Of a stretch of DNA of 64,000 nt, positions 28,477 through 38,371 are shown piece by piece. The notes under the pieces are model-generated. The model searched no databases, had not been told where the DNA came from, and saw nothing but the letters and a program-made list of their open reading frames with translations. The stretch lies in the NCBI GenBank assembly GCA_934525595.1, contig CAKSZJ010000001.1, positions 182,184 through 246,183 on the forward strand, given 5' to 3'. Positions within the stretch are counted from its first letter, which is position 1, and each line of letters begins with the position of its first letter. The stretch comes from an uncultured Chiayiivirga sp. Its GTDB lineage: Bacteria > Pseudomonadota > Gammaproteobacteria > Xanthomonadales > Xanthomonadaceae. The position numbers were made by a program, and so were the translations under genes.

Positions 28477-30879
28477 CTACGGTGTTGGCGGGTTTCTGTC
28501 AACTGGATTCGCAGGGCGCGTTGGATTATCCGCGGGATCATGCTTGAGCACGCGCAGGTCGATGCTGGCGTAGCGGCCCTGCGCGTCGATGGCTACGAGG
28601 CGCTGCGGGCCGGCCTGGTCGAATCGCAGCTGTACCGTGCCTGCGCCCTGGCTGTGCGCCACGAGGCGTCCGTCCAGCAGCCACTGCACGGCGTCGCCGG
28701 TGCCCAGCGCGCGCAGGGTGACCTCCGGCGCGCGCTGCCGGTTGCTGGGGCTGCGCAGCACGGCGCCATCCACCAGCCCGACGATCTGCAGGACCTGCAC
28801 CGGTTCCGCGCTATCCGTGCAGTCCGGCGCGAGGGGCGGAAGGGTTGCCTGACGTCGTTCACCGGCGGTCAGCCACGGGATCACCAGAACGGGCCACGGC
28901 GCGATGCTGGCCAGCTCTTCAGCGTGCGGCAGGCGACACGATTCGGTCAGGCGCAGCCCGCTGTGCCGGTCACGGCGGAACGAAACGGGCGCGGGTGCCG
29001 CATGGGTCGGGCCTGGACGCGTCGGGGGAGTCGTGCCATCCAGTATCCAGGCGGTGTGTCGGCGCGCGCAGTGTCCGGAGGCCGTGGTCTCTTCGCGCTG
29101 GCCGAGCGGCCAGCAGATTGCGGCCGTGCCGACGCTGGCTGGCGCAGGAGACGCTGTGGCGTGGAGGGTTCGCGGCAGCGCATCGCTGATGGCGAACAGC
29201 AGGGGCAGGGCGGTGATGGCTCCGTACTGGCCGGGAAGCGGGGTGCCGTCGGGACGACCGATCCATACGCCGATGACCGCCCCCGGCGTGGCGCCAATGG
29301 CCCAGGCATCGCGGAAGCCGTAGCTGGTGCCGGTCTTCCACGCCAGGCTGGCGCGGCGCGAGCTGTCGATGCGCTCTTCCAGCGTGCCGGGGCGGGCGCT
29401 GTCGGAAATCATCTGGCGCACGATCCATGCCGCACCGGGCGAGAGCAGCCGCCGCTCCTGCAGCGGTGCTTCTGCGAGCAGCCTCGGGTGCGCAGCGAGG
29501 CCTTCGCGCTGCAGTGCTGCGTAGGCGCCGACGAGATCCTCCAGCCGCGCCTCGGTGCCGCCCAGGATCATCGAAAGATTGGGTTCGCTGCCGCGCGGCA
29601 GGCGCAGCGGCGCGCCTGCGTGCGCCATGCGCGCGCTGAAGCGTGCCGGACCGACCGCGTCGAACAGCGCCACCGCCGGCACATTGAGCGATTCCCGTAG
29701 CGCCTCGTGCGCGCCGACCGGGCCGCGGAAGCGCTGGTCGAAGTTGCCCGGGCGATAGGTGCCGAAGGCCTGCGGGGCATCCACCAGCAGGCTGTGCGAG
29801 TGGATCAGGCCGTCGTCGAGCGCCAGGCCGTAGAGGAACGGCTTGAGCGTGGATCCGGGTGAGCGCCAGGCGCGTGCCATGTCGATGTGGCCAAAGCTCG
29901 CGTCGTCGCCAAAGCGCGCAGCGCCGACGTAGGCCAGCACCTCCATGCTGTCCGCCCGGGCGATGATGACCGCGGCCGAGGTGCGCGGCGGCAGGCGGTC
30001 GACCCAGTCGGCCACGCGCGATTCGATGCGCACCTGCAGGTCGGCATCCAGCGTGGACCTGATGCGACGGCTGCGCGGGTTTTCCCGGCGCAGGCGTTCG
30101 GCCGCGAGCGCGGCGTGCATGGGAGGCTGGAGCTGGCGTGTGGCAACCCGTTCGGCGCGGGCATCGGCCACATCAGCCGCGCTCCAGACGCCGCGCGCAA
30201 CCATGCGGTCGAGCACCTTGTCGCGCGCCCGCTGCGCGCGCTCGGCCCAGCGGTCGGGGCGCAGTCGGCTGGGCGACTGCGGCAGCACCGCGAGCAGCGC
30301 GGCTTCGGCCTGGGACAGTTCGGAGGCCGGCTTTCCGAGGTAACCGTAACTGGCGGCCTGGACGCCCTGCAGGGTGCCGCCGAAGGGCGCGTAGTTGAGG
30401 TAGAGGGTGAGGATTTCGTGCTTGTCCAGATGCCATTCGAGCTGCATCGCACGGGCCATCTGACGCAATTTGCCGCGCCCGCTGTGCGGGATCGGCTCGA
30501 TCAAACGCGCGACCTGCATGGTCAGGGTGGATCCGCCCGAGACGATCTGGCGGTGTCGCAGGGCCTGCGCTGCGGCGCGAAATATCGCCAGCGGATTGAT
30601 GCCGCGGTGACGGAAGAACCAGCGGTCCTCGTAGGTGAGCAGGGCCTCCAGGTACAGCGGCGAGACTTCCTGCAGTTCGACCGGATAGCGCCACACGCCT
30701 TGGGCGTCGGCGAAGGCGCGCAGCGGGGTGCCGTCGCGCGCCAGTACCACGCTGGCGCCGTCGCGCTCGATGTCGGGCAGGGGCAGGGGGAACAGCCGGT
30801 CCAGCGCGAACGGGATCGCGGCCAGCAGCAGGGCTGCCGAAAACCATCGTGCGGCGCGGAAGGGAGCATCGGTACGCAT
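28477..30879 (-). CDS. pbpC: Penicillin-binding protein 1C
   Basis: Bifunctional glycosyltransferase/transpeptidase of the inner membrane. It has 800 residues from the ATG at 30879, which places a membrane anchor (ARWFSAALLLAAIPFALDRL) at residues ~9-28; an ATG 12 codons upstream (30915) is an alternative. Glycosyltransferase marks: YEDRWFFRHRGINP and GGSTLTMQVARLIEP. Transpeptidase: SPGSTLKPFLYG (SxxK serine), RESLNVPA, and AWKTGTSYGFRDAW. A C-terminal BiPBP_C-type beta domain follows. The alpha-2-macroglobulin gene (yfhM) that often accompanies pbpC is not adjacent. Confidence 0.93.
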   Translation of the reverse strand: MRTDAPFRAARWFSAALLLAAIPFALDRLFPLPLPDIERDGASVVLARDGTPLRAFADAQGVWRYPVELQEVSPLYLEALLTYEDRWFFRHRGINPLAIFRAAAQALRHRQIVSGGSTLTMQVARLIEPIPHSGRGKLRQMARAMQLEWHLDKHEILTLYLNYAPFGGTLQGVQAASYGYLGKPASELSQAEAALLAVLPQSPSRLRPDRWAERAQRARDKVLDRMVARGVWSAADVADARAERVATRQLQPPMHAALAAERLRRENPRSRRIRSTLDADLQVRIESRVADWVDRLPPRTSAAVIIARADSMEVLAYVGAARFGDDASFGHIDMARAWRSPGSTLKPFLYGLALDDGLIHSHSLLVDAPQAFGTYRPGNFDQRFRGPVGAHEALRESLNVPAVALFDAVGPARFSARMAHAGAPLRLPRGSEPNLSMILGGTEARLEDLVGAYAALQREGLAAHPRLLAEAPLQERRLLSPGAAWIVRQMISDSARPGTLEERIDSSRRASLAWKTGTSYGFRDAWAIGATPGAVIGVWIGRPDGTPLPGQYGAITALPLLFAISDALPRTLHATASPAPASVGTAAICWPLGQREETTASGHCARRHTAWILDGTTPPTRPGPTHAAPAPVSFRRDRHSGLRLTESCRLPHAEELASIAPWPVLVIPWLTAGERRQATLPPLAPDCTDSAEPVQVLQIVGLVDGAVLRSPSNRQRAPEVTLRALGTGDAVQWLLDGRLVAHSQGAGTVQLRFDQAGPQRLVAIDAQGRYASIDLRVLKHDPADNPTRPANPVDRNPPTP

Positions 30880-31081
30880 GGTGGAAGACTGCCACGGCGG
30901 CGGGTTGCCAGTCATGGCGATTTCAGGGCAGCAGCTGCGCGGCCGAGTGCAGCCCGCTGCGTGGCGCCACAGACGTGCCGGGGGGCTGAGTCGCGGGGTA
31001 GCGTGCGGTACTTGGCGACTTGGCAAGCGCCCTGAGCCGGTTTAGCGTGCTGGCAGGTGAAACCGAAGCGGAAGGTGTGTG

Positions 31082-31474
31082 ATGCGGGCATGGACTGGAT
31101 CGGCGGTGCTCCTGATGGCTGTGTTTGCGCTCTCCGGGTGCGCCAGCCAGGACCGGCCGGCACTCGCCGATGGGGCGGTGCGCGACTGTTTTTCTTCGGG
31201 TCGGATCTCGGGTTTCACGCCGGTGGACAGCAGCACGATCCGCCTGCGCGTGGGCGTGAAGGATGCGTATGAGCTGAAGCTGCTGAGCTATTGTCCCGAC
31301 GTCGACTGGACCCAGCGCATCGCGCTGCGCAGCGCGGGTGGCTCTTCGATGATCTGTACCAACGACGCGATGGGGTGGGAGATCCTCGTGCTGGATCGCC
31401 CCGGCATCGGGCCGGATCGCTGCCGGGTGCGCTCGATCCGGAAGCTGGAACCCGAGCCCCGCGACACGCCCTGA
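31082..31474 (+). CDS. Small lipoprotein, DUF6491-like
   Basis: It has 130 residues from the ATG at 31082 (a GTG directly before it is possible). A lipoprotein signal peptide ends in FALSGC. The mature part has a CFSSGRISGFTPVDSSTIRL stretch and two further cysteines (SYC, MIC) that resemble DUF6491, a family of small xanthomonad lipoproteins of unknown function. Divergent from pbpC across about 200 bases. Confidence 0.6.
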   Translation: MRAWTGSAVLLMAVFALSGCASQDRPALADGAVRDCFSSGRISGFTPVDSSTIRLRVGVKDAYELKLLSYCPDVDWTQRIALRSAGGSSMICTNDAMGWEILVLDRPGIGPDRCRVRSIRKLEPEPRDTP

Positions 31475-31645
31475 GCAGGTCCGCTCCAGCGGGCGTTTTC
31501 CCGTGCCGGCAAGCCGCCGGGACGATGCGCGATGGGGGTGGCGCGGAGGCGCGCTTTGCCTTCACCGTGCCGGCGATGATCCAATAGGCGGTCGGCCCGC
31601 CTGTTGGGGGCCGAATCCCTTTCCCATTGCCTACGGATCCGCGCC

Positions 31646-32845
31646 GTGTCCTTTTTTTCCTCCGTGGCCCTTGCGCCCGACGACCCCATCCTCGGCCTGA
31701 CAGACGCCTGGCTCGCCGATCCGCGCAGCCCCAAGGTGAACCTCGGCGTGGGCGTCTACTACGACGCCCGCGGCCAGCAGGTGTTGCCCGAATCAGTGAT
31801 GCGCGCCGAGGCCACGCTCACCTCGCGGCGACGCGCGCGCAGCTACATCCCGATCGACGGGCTGCCCGACTACGACCTTCTCACCCAGCGCCTGGTGTTC
31901 GGCGAGGCGTGCCCGGCCGTGGCCGAAGGGCGCGTGGTGACCGCGCAAACCCTGGGCGGCACCGGCGCGCTGCGCGTTGGCGCGGACTTCCTCAAGGCTA
32001 CCCTGCCGCTGGCAAAAGCCGCCATCTCCCGCCCGAGCTGGCCCAATCACCAGGTTCTGTTCCACGCCGCCGGCTTCGAGGTCGAGGAATACCCCTACTA
32101 CGACGGCACCAGCCACGGCGTGGATTTCGACGCGATGCGTGCGGCGCTTGGAACGATGCAGCGCGGCACCGTGGTGCTGCTGCACGCCTGCTGCCACAAC
32201 CCGACCGGCGCGGATCTTTCCGCCGCGCAGTGGCGCGAACTGGCCGTGGTGCTGCGCGAACGCGGCCTGCTTCCCTTCGTGGACATGGCCTATCAGGGCT
32301 TCGACCAGGGCATCGCCGAGGACGCGCTGGGCATCAGCACCTTGCTGGAGGCCGGACTGGAGAACGTGCTGGTGGCCAACTCCTGCTCCAAGTCGTTCTC
32401 GCTCTACGGCGAGCGCGTCGGCGCGCTGTCGCTGGTGTGCGCTTCGGCCGACGAAGCCAGGCGGGTGCGCTCGCAGGTCAAGCAGACCATCCGCGCCAAC
32501 TACTCCAACCCGCCGACCCACGGCGCCGCGCTGGTGGCGACGATCCTGGGCGATCAGGACCTGCGCAGCCAGTGGGAGGAGGAGGTGGGCGAAATGCGCG
32601 GGCGCATCAAGGCCATGCGCGCCGGCCTGGTGGAGCGGCTGGCGGCGCTGGGGCGGTCGGAGTTCGCCTTCATCGACAGCCAGGCCGGCATGTTCAGCTA
32701 TTCGGGCCTGGGCGCCGCCCAGGTGCAGCGCCTGCGCGATGAGTTCGCCATCTACGCGGTGTCTTCCGGGCGCATCTGCGTCAGCGCGCTGAACGAATCC
32801 AATCTCGACTACGTGGCCGGAGCGATCGCGAAGGTGGCGGGGTGA
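31646..32845 (+). CDS. tyrB: Aromatic amino acid aminotransferase (TyrB/AspC family)
   Basis: PLP enzyme exchanging amino groups between aromatic or acidic amino acids and 2-oxoglutarate. It has 399 residues. Seen: [11 protein letters not shown] near 30, GTGALRVG near 110, [11 protein letters not shown] near 190, and the PLP lysine in [15 protein letters not shown] near 252. The start is a GTG at 31646 ([18 protein letters not shown] matches the family N terminus; the 14-codon extension does not). The substrate preference, aspartate or aromatic, cannot be settled by eye. Overlaps cmk by four bases. Confidence 0.85.
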   Translation: MSFFSSVALAPDDPILGLTDAWLADPRSPKVNLGVGVYYDARGQQVLPESVMRAEATLTSRRRARSYIPIDGLPDYDLLTQRLVFGEACPAVAEGRVVTAQTLGGTGALRVGADFLKATLPLAKAAISRPSWPNHQVLFHAAGFEVEEYPYYDGTSHGVDFDAMRAALGTMQRGTVVLLHACCHNPTGADLSAAQWRELAVVLRERGLLPFVDMAYQGFDQGIAEDALGISTLLEAGLENVLVANSCSKSFSLYGERVGALSLVCASADEARRVRSQVKQTIRANYSNPPTHGAALVATILGDQDLRSQWEEEVGEMRGRIKAMRAGLVERLAALGRSEFAFIDSQAGMFSYSGLGAAQVQRLRDEFAIYAVSSGRICVSALNESNLDYVAGAIAKVAG

Positions 32846-33522
32846 GCGCGACGATTCCGGTCCTCACCATCGACGGGCCGTCCGGCTCGGGCAAGGGAAC
32901 GATCAGCCGCATCGTGGCGCAGCGACTGGGCTGGCACTATCTGGACTCGGGCGCGCTGTATCGCGCCGTGGGCGTCGCCGCGGGCTGGGCCAACGCCGAC
33001 CTGTCCGATCCGGCCGCGCTCACGCGGCTGGCCAGCGCCACCCGGATCGAGTTCCGCACCGACGGCAGCGCCGAGCCGCGCGTGCTGGTCGACGGCACCG
33101 ATGCGACCGACGAGCTGCGCACCGAAACCGCCGGCGCCGCGGCCTCCGCCATCGCCGCCGTGCCCGAGGTACGAGGCGCGCTGTTCCAGAAACAGCGGGA
33201 TTTCCTGCAGCCGCCCGGGCTGGTGGCTGACGGACGCGACATGGGGACCGTGGTCTTTCCCGAGGCCGAGTACAAGGTGTTCCTTTCGGCCAGCGCCGAG
33301 GAACGTGCCCGTCGCCGGCATAAGCAGTTGAGCGATAAAGGACTTGAGGTTACAATCGACGCCCTGCTGCGCGAAATCCAGGCGCGCGATGCGCGCGATG
33401 CGCAACGTGCCGTGGCGCCGTTGAAGGCGGCGCCCGATGCGGTTCTCGTGGATACCACAGGCATTCCCGTCGAAGCAGTCGTCAAACGGGTCCTGGCGAT
33501 GGTGACCTCGCCGGGGCGCTGA
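32842..33522 (+). CDS. cmk: Cytidylate kinase
   Basis: Phosphorylates CMP and dCMP. It has 226 residues; P-loop [14 protein letters not shown] near residues 8-21; [12 protein letters not shown] and [32 protein letters not shown] match the family. A GTG at 32842 starts the gene inside the tyrB stop. It carries the probable rpsA promoter near its 3' end, as known for E. coli. Confidence 0.96.
   Translation: MSATIPVLTIDGPSGSGKGTISRIVAQRLGWHYLDSGALYRAVGVAAGWANADLSDPAALTRLASATRIEFRTDGSAEPRVLVDGTDATDELRTETAGAAASAIAAVPEVRGALFQKQRDFLQPPGLVADGRDMGTVVFPEAEYKVFLSASAEERARRRHKQLSDKGLEVTIDALLREIQARDARDAQRAVAPLKAAPDAVLVDTTGIPVEAVVKRVLAMVTSPGR
33328..33356 (+). promoter_or_regulatory. Candidate rpsA promoter inside cmk
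   Basis: TTGAGC (33328-33333), a 17-bp spacer, TACAAT (33351-33356): 4 of 6 and 5 of 6 matches with ideal spacing. Transcription would begin near 33363, giving a ~300-base leader before rpsA. In E. coli rpsA is also transcribed from promoters within cmk. Confidence 0.6.
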
Positions 33523-33661
33523 TCCCGTTGCGACGCCTTGCTTTGCAGCGGCGGTTTTCGTGTTGCAGGAGGTCCCGGGGCCATGAGGCCGCCGGGTGTT
33601 TTCTTTCCAGCCAGGTGGGCCGCGTGCGCGTGGCCCGTGTGTTCAACCGAGTAAACATCCA

Positions 33662-35335
33662 ATGACTGAATCATTCGCAGAACTGTTCGAAGAGAGCGAA
33701 AAGCTGTCCAAGCTCAAGCCCGGCGCCATCGTGGTAGGCGTCGTGGTGGACGTACGCAACGACGTGGTCGTGATCAACGCCGGACTCAAGTCCGAAGGCA
33801 TCGTTCCGATCGAACAGTTCCGTAACGAGGCCGGTGAAATCGACGTGGGGATCGGCGACGAGGTAAAGGTCGCCCTGGACTCCCTCGAAAACGGCTTCGG
33901 CGAGACCGTGCTCTCGCGCGAGAAGGCCAAGCGCGCCATGGTGTGGGACGAGCTCGAGGAGGCCATGGAGGCCGGCGAGATCATCACCGGTCGCATCAGC
34001 GGCAAGGTCAAGGGCGGCTTCACCGTGGACGTCAAGGACGTGCGCGCGTTCCTGCCCGGTTCGCTGGTCGACGTGCGCCCTGTGCGTGATCCGGTCTACC
34101 TCGAGGGCAAGGAACTCGAGTTCAAGATCATCAAGCTCGACCGCAAGCGCAACAACGTCGTCGTCTCCCGCCGTGCGGTGGTCGAGAGCGAGCATTCGGA
34201 AGAGCGCGAGCAGCTGCTCGAGCGCCTGCAGGAAGGCGCGATCGTGGACGGCGTGGTCAAGAACCTCACCGATTACGGTGCGTTCGTGGACCTGGGCGGC
34301 ATCGACGGCCTGCTGCACATCACCGACATGGCGTGGAAGCGCGTGCGCCATCCCTCCGAGGTGGTGGAAGTGGGTCAGGAACTCAAGGTGCGCGTGCTCA
34401 AGTTCGACCGCGAGCGCAATCGCGTGTCGCTGGGCCTCAAGCAGCTGGGCGAGGATCCGTGGGACAACATCGCGCGCCGCTACCCGACGGGTGCACGCCT
34501 GTTCGGCAAGGTGTCCAACGTCACCGATTACGGCTGCTTCGTCGAGATCGAGCCGGGTGTCGAAGGCCTGGTGCACGTCTCGGAAATGGACTGGACCAAC
34601 AAGAACGTCAACCCGTCCAAGGTGGTGCAGGTCGGCGACGAGACCGAGGTCGTGGTGCTGGACGTGGACGAGGAGCGTCGCCGCATCTCGCTGGGCATCA
34701 AGCAGACCCGTTCCAACCCGTGGGAAGCCTTTGCCGCCATCTTCAAGAAGGGCGACAAGGTGTCCGGCCAGATCAAGTCGATCACCGACTTCGGCATCTT
34801 CGTGGGCCTGGACGGCGGTATCGACGGTCTGGTGCACCTCTCCGACATCTCCTGGAACGCCACCGGCGAAGAGCTGGTTCGCCAGTTCAAGAAGGGCGAT
34901 ACGGTCGAGGCCGTGGTGCTGGCGGTCGATCCGGAGCGCGAGCGCATCTCGCTGGGCGTCAAGCAGCTCGAACAGGATCCGTTCGGCCAGTACATGGCCG
35001 CGCATCCGAAGGGCAGCGTCGTCACCGGCACGGTGAAGGAAGTGGACGCCCGCGGCGCCACCATCGAGCTGGGCGAGGGCATCGAGGGCTACGTGCGCGC
35101 CAACGACATCGCCAAGGAGCGTGTCGAAGACGCCACCCAGCACCTCAAGGTCGGCGACAGCATCGAGGCCAAGTACATCGGCCTGGATCGCAAGGGCCGC
35201 ACGCTGCAGCTCTCCATCCGCGCCAAGGACGACGCCGAACTGGCGGAGACCCTGGCCGAGTACCAGAGCGCTTCGGGCGGCACCACCAAGCTGGGCGCGC
35301 TGCTGCGCGAGCAGCTGGGCGGCAAGTCCGAGTAA
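33662..35335 (+). CDS. rpsA: 30S ribosomal protein S1
   Basis: It has 557 residues, the E. coli length. Six S1 RNA-binding repeats in tandem, from [26 protein letters not shown] (repeat 1) to [33 protein letters not shown] (repeat 6). Needed to bring mRNA to the 30S subunit; it often autoregulates through its long leader, here 140 bases after cmk. The ATG at 33662 begins [12 protein letters not shown], the normal N terminus. Confidence 0.98.
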   Translation: MTESFAELFEESEKLSKLKPGAIVVGVVVDVRNDVVVINAGLKSEGIVPIEQFRNEAGEIDVGIGDEVKVALDSLENGFGETVLSREKAKRAMVWDELEEAMEAGEIITGRISGKVKGGFTVDVKDVRAFLPGSLVDVRPVRDPVYLEGKELEFKIIKLDRKRNNVVVSRRAVVESEHSEEREQLLERLQEGAIVDGVVKNLTDYGAFVDLGGIDGLLHITDMAWKRVRHPSEVVEVGQELKVRVLKFDRERNRVSLGLKQLGEDPWDNIARRYPTGARLFGKVSNVTDYGCFVEIEPGVEGLVHVSEMDWTNKNVNPSKVVQVGDETEVVVLDVDEERRRISLGIKQTRSNPWEAFAAIFKKGDKVSGQIKSITDFGIFVGLDGGIDGLVHLSDISWNATGEELVRQFKKGDTVEAVVLAVDPERERISLGVKQLEQDPFGQYMAAHPKGSVVTGTVKEVDARGATIELGEGIEGYVRANDIAKERVEDATQHLKVGDSIEAKYIGLDRKGRTLQLSIRAKDDAELAETLAEYQSASGGTTKLGALLREQLGGKSE

Positions 35336-35349
35336 GCGTTGCAGGGGTT

Positions 35350-35379
35350 CGGCATGATCCGGTTCGCCGGATCATGCCG
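35350..35379 (+). terminator. Very stable hairpin between rpsA and ihfB
   Basis: A perfect 13-bp stem CGGCATGATCCGG with a TTCG loop and its complement, starting 14 bases after the rpsA stop and ending 40 bases before ihfB. No T-run follows, so it may be a 3'-end stabiliser or attenuator rather than a plain terminator. Confidence 0.6.
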
Positions 35380-35419
35380 CGCCCGGTTACATGCGTTGTA
35401 CGATCCGGGGGAAATCGTC

Positions 35420-35731
35420 ATGACCAAGTCCGAACTCATCGAGATTCTTGCCGCCCGGCAGGTTCACCTGAAGTCCGATGACGTGGACATGGCGGTCAAG
35501 ACCCTGCTCGAACAGATGAGCGCCTCGCTCGCCAGCGGCGAGCGCATCGAGATCCGTGGCTTCGGCAGCTTCTCGCTGCACTACCGTCCGCCGCGCATCG
35601 GGCGCAATCCCAAGACCGGCGAATCGGTGGCCCTGCCGGGCAAGCACGTGCCTCATTTCAAGCCCGGCAAGGAGCTGCGCGAGCGGGTTAATGCCGTGGT
35701 GCCGCTGCCCCAGGACGGCGTGGCCGACTGA
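35420..35731 (+). CDS. ihfB: Integration host factor, beta subunit
   Basis: DNA-bending protein that pairs with IhfA. It has 103 residues. The HU/IHF fold with [26 protein letters not shown], whose beta arm inserts into the minor groove; the arm proline is in the RNPKTG stretch. Start [14 protein letters not shown] is standard. GGGGGAAA stands ahead of the ATG. The order rpsA-ihfB is classic for gammaproteobacteria. Confidence 0.97.
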   Translation: MTKSELIEILAARQVHLKSDDVDMAVKTLLEQMSASLASGERIEIRGFGSFSLHYRPPRIGRNPKTGESVALPGKHVPHFKPGKELRERVNAVVPLPQDGVAD

Positions 35732-35850
35732 TCGCCGCAGCGCCGGCCCGGTGCCGCGCTCACCCCTTTCATGACGAAGCCGTGCCCGGCCTGCGGCACG
35801 TGCCAGCAATCGGCTAAGCTTGCGCGGATGTTCTCCTCGCGAGGCCCGTC

Positions 35851-36141
35851 ATGCGCCTTTTCCCGCTGATTCTTGCCGCCGCATTCCTGCTGGCCGGCAT
35901 TGCCTTTGGCGCCCTAAATCCATCCGACGTGCTGCTCGATTTCTATCGCTGGCAGGTCGAGGTGCCGCTGGGCGTGGCGCTGCTCGGGGCGTGTCTTGGC
36001 GGGGCGCTGGCGACAGGCCTCGTGCTCTGGCTGACCGTGGTCTGGCCGCAGCGGCGGCGCATCCGCGCCTTCGAACGGGAACGCCGGGGCGCCACTGCGC
36101 TCGCTCCGTCCACGCCTACGGCGTTTCCAGAAGACTCATGA
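35851..36141 (+). CDS. lapA: LapA family (DUF1049) membrane protein
   Basis: It has 96 residues with two transmembrane helices (LILAAAFLLAGIAFGAL and LGVALLGACLGGALATGLVLWLTVVW) and a basic cytoplasmic tail. LapA is the small partner of LapB in lipopolysaccharide assembly. Overlaps lapB by four bases (ATGA). The 119 bases before it show nothing clear besides a likely promoter. Confidence 0.88.
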   Translation: MRLFPLILAAAFLLAGIAFGALNPSDVLLDFYRWQVEVPLGVALLGACLGGALATGLVLWLTVVWPQRRRIRAFERERRGATALAPSTPTAFPEDS

Positions 36142-37322
36142 GCCCGGCGCTGCAGTCGGTCTGGTGGGTGCTGGCACTGCTGCCGGTCGCGGCGTTTTCC
36201 GGCTGGCTGGCCGGTCGGCGCGGCGCGGAACGGCGCGGCGGACAGCGCGTCAGCCGCCTGTCGTCGAACTATTTCCGCGGCCTCAACTTCCTGCTGAACG
36301 AGCAGCCGGACAAGGCTATCGAGGTTTTCCTGCAGATCGCCGAGGTCGACAAGGACACGGTGGAAACCCATTTCGCGCTGGGCAACCTGTTCCGCCGCCG
36401 CGGCGAGGTGGACCGCGCCATCCGCATCCACCAGAACCTCATGGAACGCCCGCGGCTGACCGAGGGGCAGCGCGTGCAGGCGGTGCTGGAGCTGGGCGAG
36501 GACTTCATGCGCGCGGGGCTGCTGGATCGCGCCGAGGCGCTTTTTACCGACCTGGGCCAGTTCGACCAGGTGGCGCCCAAGGCGCTGCGGCACCTGATTT
36601 CGATCTACCAGCAGGAGCGTGACTGGGCCAAGGCCATCGACCACGCGCGGCGCTACGAGGCCGCGACCGGCGAGCCGATGGGGCGGTTGCTGGCGCAGTT
36701 CCACTGCGAGCTGGCCGAGGCGGCGCTGGCACGCCGTGACACCGCCGCGGCCACGGCCCACCTGCGCGACGCCACCAATGCCGATTCCCACAGCGCGCGG
36801 GCCGGCATCATCGAAGGGCGCATGGCGCTTGATGCCGGCAACGACGACGGCGCCATCCGCGCCTTCGAGCGGGTCGCACGGCATGACGTGGATTACCTGC
36901 CCGAGGTGCTCGAACCGCTGCTGGCCGCCTGGGGGCGTCTGGGCGAACGCGGCCGCGCGCGCGCCTTTCTGGCCGAAATGGTGGAGCGATCCGCGGGCGC
37001 CTCGCCGATGCTGGCGCTGGCGCGGCTGATCCAGCAGGACGACGGTGACGTCGCCGCCGCGCAGTTCCTCACGCGCCAGCTGCAGCGTCGTCCGTCGGTA
37101 CGCGGCCAGAACGCGCTGATCGACCTGAGCCTGCGCCGTACCGATCATGATCCGGAAGCCACCCTGCGGGTGGTGCGTGAGCTGAGTGAACAGCTGGTGG
37201 CCAGCGCCGCCGCGTATCGCTGCGGCCACTGCGGGTTCGGCGCGCGCGCGCATCACTGGCAGTGTCCCAGCTGCAAGCGCTGGGGTACGGTCCGGCCGGT
37301 GCACGGCGCATTCGGCGAATGA
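36138..37322 (+). CDS. lapB: Lipopolysaccharide assembly protein LapB (YciM)
   Basis: It has 394 residues. One N-terminal transmembrane helix (VWWVLALLPVAAFSGWLAG), a cytoplasmic TPR array (about residues 40-340), and a C-terminal rubredoxin-like metal domain with two CxxC pairs, YRCGHCGFGARAHHWQCPSCKRWGTVRP. In E. coli LapB delivers LpxC to FtsH and so sets LPS levels. The ATG at 36138 overlaps lapA. It overlaps the next gene by four bases as well. Confidence 0.95.
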   Translation: MSPALQSVWWVLALLPVAAFSGWLAGRRGAERRGGQRVSRLSSNYFRGLNFLLNEQPDKAIEVFLQIAEVDKDTVETHFALGNLFRRRGEVDRAIRIHQNLMERPRLTEGQRVQAVLELGEDFMRAGLLDRAEALFTDLGQFDQVAPKALRHLISIYQQERDWAKAIDHARRYEAATGEPMGRLLAQFHCELAEAALARRDTAAATAHLRDATNADSHSARAGIIEGRMALDAGNDDGAIRAFERVARHDVDYLPEVLEPLLAAWGRLGERGRARAFLAEMVERSAGASPMLALARLIQQDDGDVAAAQFLTRQLQRRPSVRGQNALIDLSLRRTDHDPEATLRVVRELSEQLVASAAAYRCGHCGFGARAHHWQCPSCKRWGTVRPVHGAFGE

Positions 37323-38371
37323 TTCCGCTTGCCGGCATGGAAGCGCTCCTTCTCGGTGCTGGAAGCCTCCTTGCGAGCGCCGTGCTGACCGCGCTGGCGC
37401 TGCGTTACGCGCGCTGGCGCCGACTCCTGGACCTGCCCGGTCAGCGCCGCAGTCACAGCCTGCCGACCCCGCGTGGCGGCGGCATCGCCATCGTACTGAC
37501 CCTGCTTCTTGCCATGGCTCTGCTCGACTGGCCGCAGCTGCGCGCTCCGCTCGCGCTGGGCGCCGCGCTGCTGGCTGTGGCGCTGGTGGGGTGGATCGAC
37601 GATCACCGGCCGCTGTCGGCGCGCGTGCGGCTCGTGGTGCACGTGCTGGCAGCGCTCGCGCTGGTCTGGCTCTGGCTGCCGCTGGCAGGCATCGCTTCGC
37701 ACGTGCCGTTCGCGGTGCTGGTGCTGCTGGCGGCGTTCTGGCTTGCCGGTTGCATCAACGCCTGGAACTTCATGGACGGCAGCAACGGTCTTGTGGCAAG
37801 CCAGTGCCTGTGGCTGGGACTTGCCCTGGCCTGGGTGTTTTCCGGCGCAGGCGGGGAGGGCGCGGCGCTGGCGCGTCCGCTGGCCGGCGTGTCGCTGGCG
37901 CTGGCGGGTGCCTGCGCGGGGTTCCTTCCCTTCAACGCGCCGCGCGCGGCGATCTTCCTCGGGGACGTCGGCAGCGGGGCGCTGGGGCTGGCGTGCGGCG
38001 CGCTGCTGCTCGCCGCGCTCGTGCTCGCGCCGGGGCGCGCCGCGTGCCTGCTGATCCTGCCTTCGGCCATTCTGGTGGATGCCGGACTTACGCTGGCGTG
38101 GCGCGTGTACACGGGACGGCGTTGGTACACTGCGCACCGCGAACACCTCTACCAGTGGCTTGTCCGCTCCGGGTGCAGCCATGCGGCGGTGGCGCTGGGC
38201 TATCTGGCCTGGAATCTTTTCGTCGTGCTGCCTGCCTGCGCCGCCGCGCAGCGGTGGCCCGAGGCGGCACCGGCCATCGCCGCCGCCGCCCTGCTGCTGG
38301 CGGCAGCGCTTTGGTGGCAGGGCAAATCGATGTTGCGGCGGCGCGCGCGAATCAAGGGATTGACCCGATGA
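37319..38371 (+). CDS. WecA/MraY-type glycosyl-phosphate transferase (WbpL-like)
   Basis: Polytopic inner-membrane enzyme, 350 residues, about ten helices. Moves a sugar-1-phosphate from a UDP-sugar onto undecaprenyl phosphate. Motifs: GWIDDHRPLSARVR (the DD pair near residue 100), NAWNFMDGSNGL near 160, FLGDVGSGALG near 220, and the substrate loop HREHLYQWLV near 270. That loop and the neighbour below place it with WbpL-type initiators of O-antigen. The ATG at 37319 overlaps lapB; a longer frame starting in lapB is not needed. Confidence 0.88.
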   Translation: MIPLAGMEALLLGAGSLLASAVLTALALRYARWRRLLDLPGQRRSHSLPTPRGGGIAIVLTLLLAMALLDWPQLRAPLALGAALLAVALVGWIDDHRPLSARVRLVVHVLAALALVWLWLPLAGIASHVPFAVLVLLAAFWLAGCINAWNFMDGSNGLVASQCLWLGLALAWVFSGAGGEGAALARPLAGVSLALAGACAGFLPFNAPRAAIFLGDVGSGALGLACGALLLAALVLAPGRAACLLILPSAILVDAGLTLAWRVYTGRRWYTAHREHLYQWLVRSGCSHAAVALGYLAWNLFVVLPACAAAQRWPEAAPAIAAAALLLAAALWWQGKSMLRRRARIKGLTR

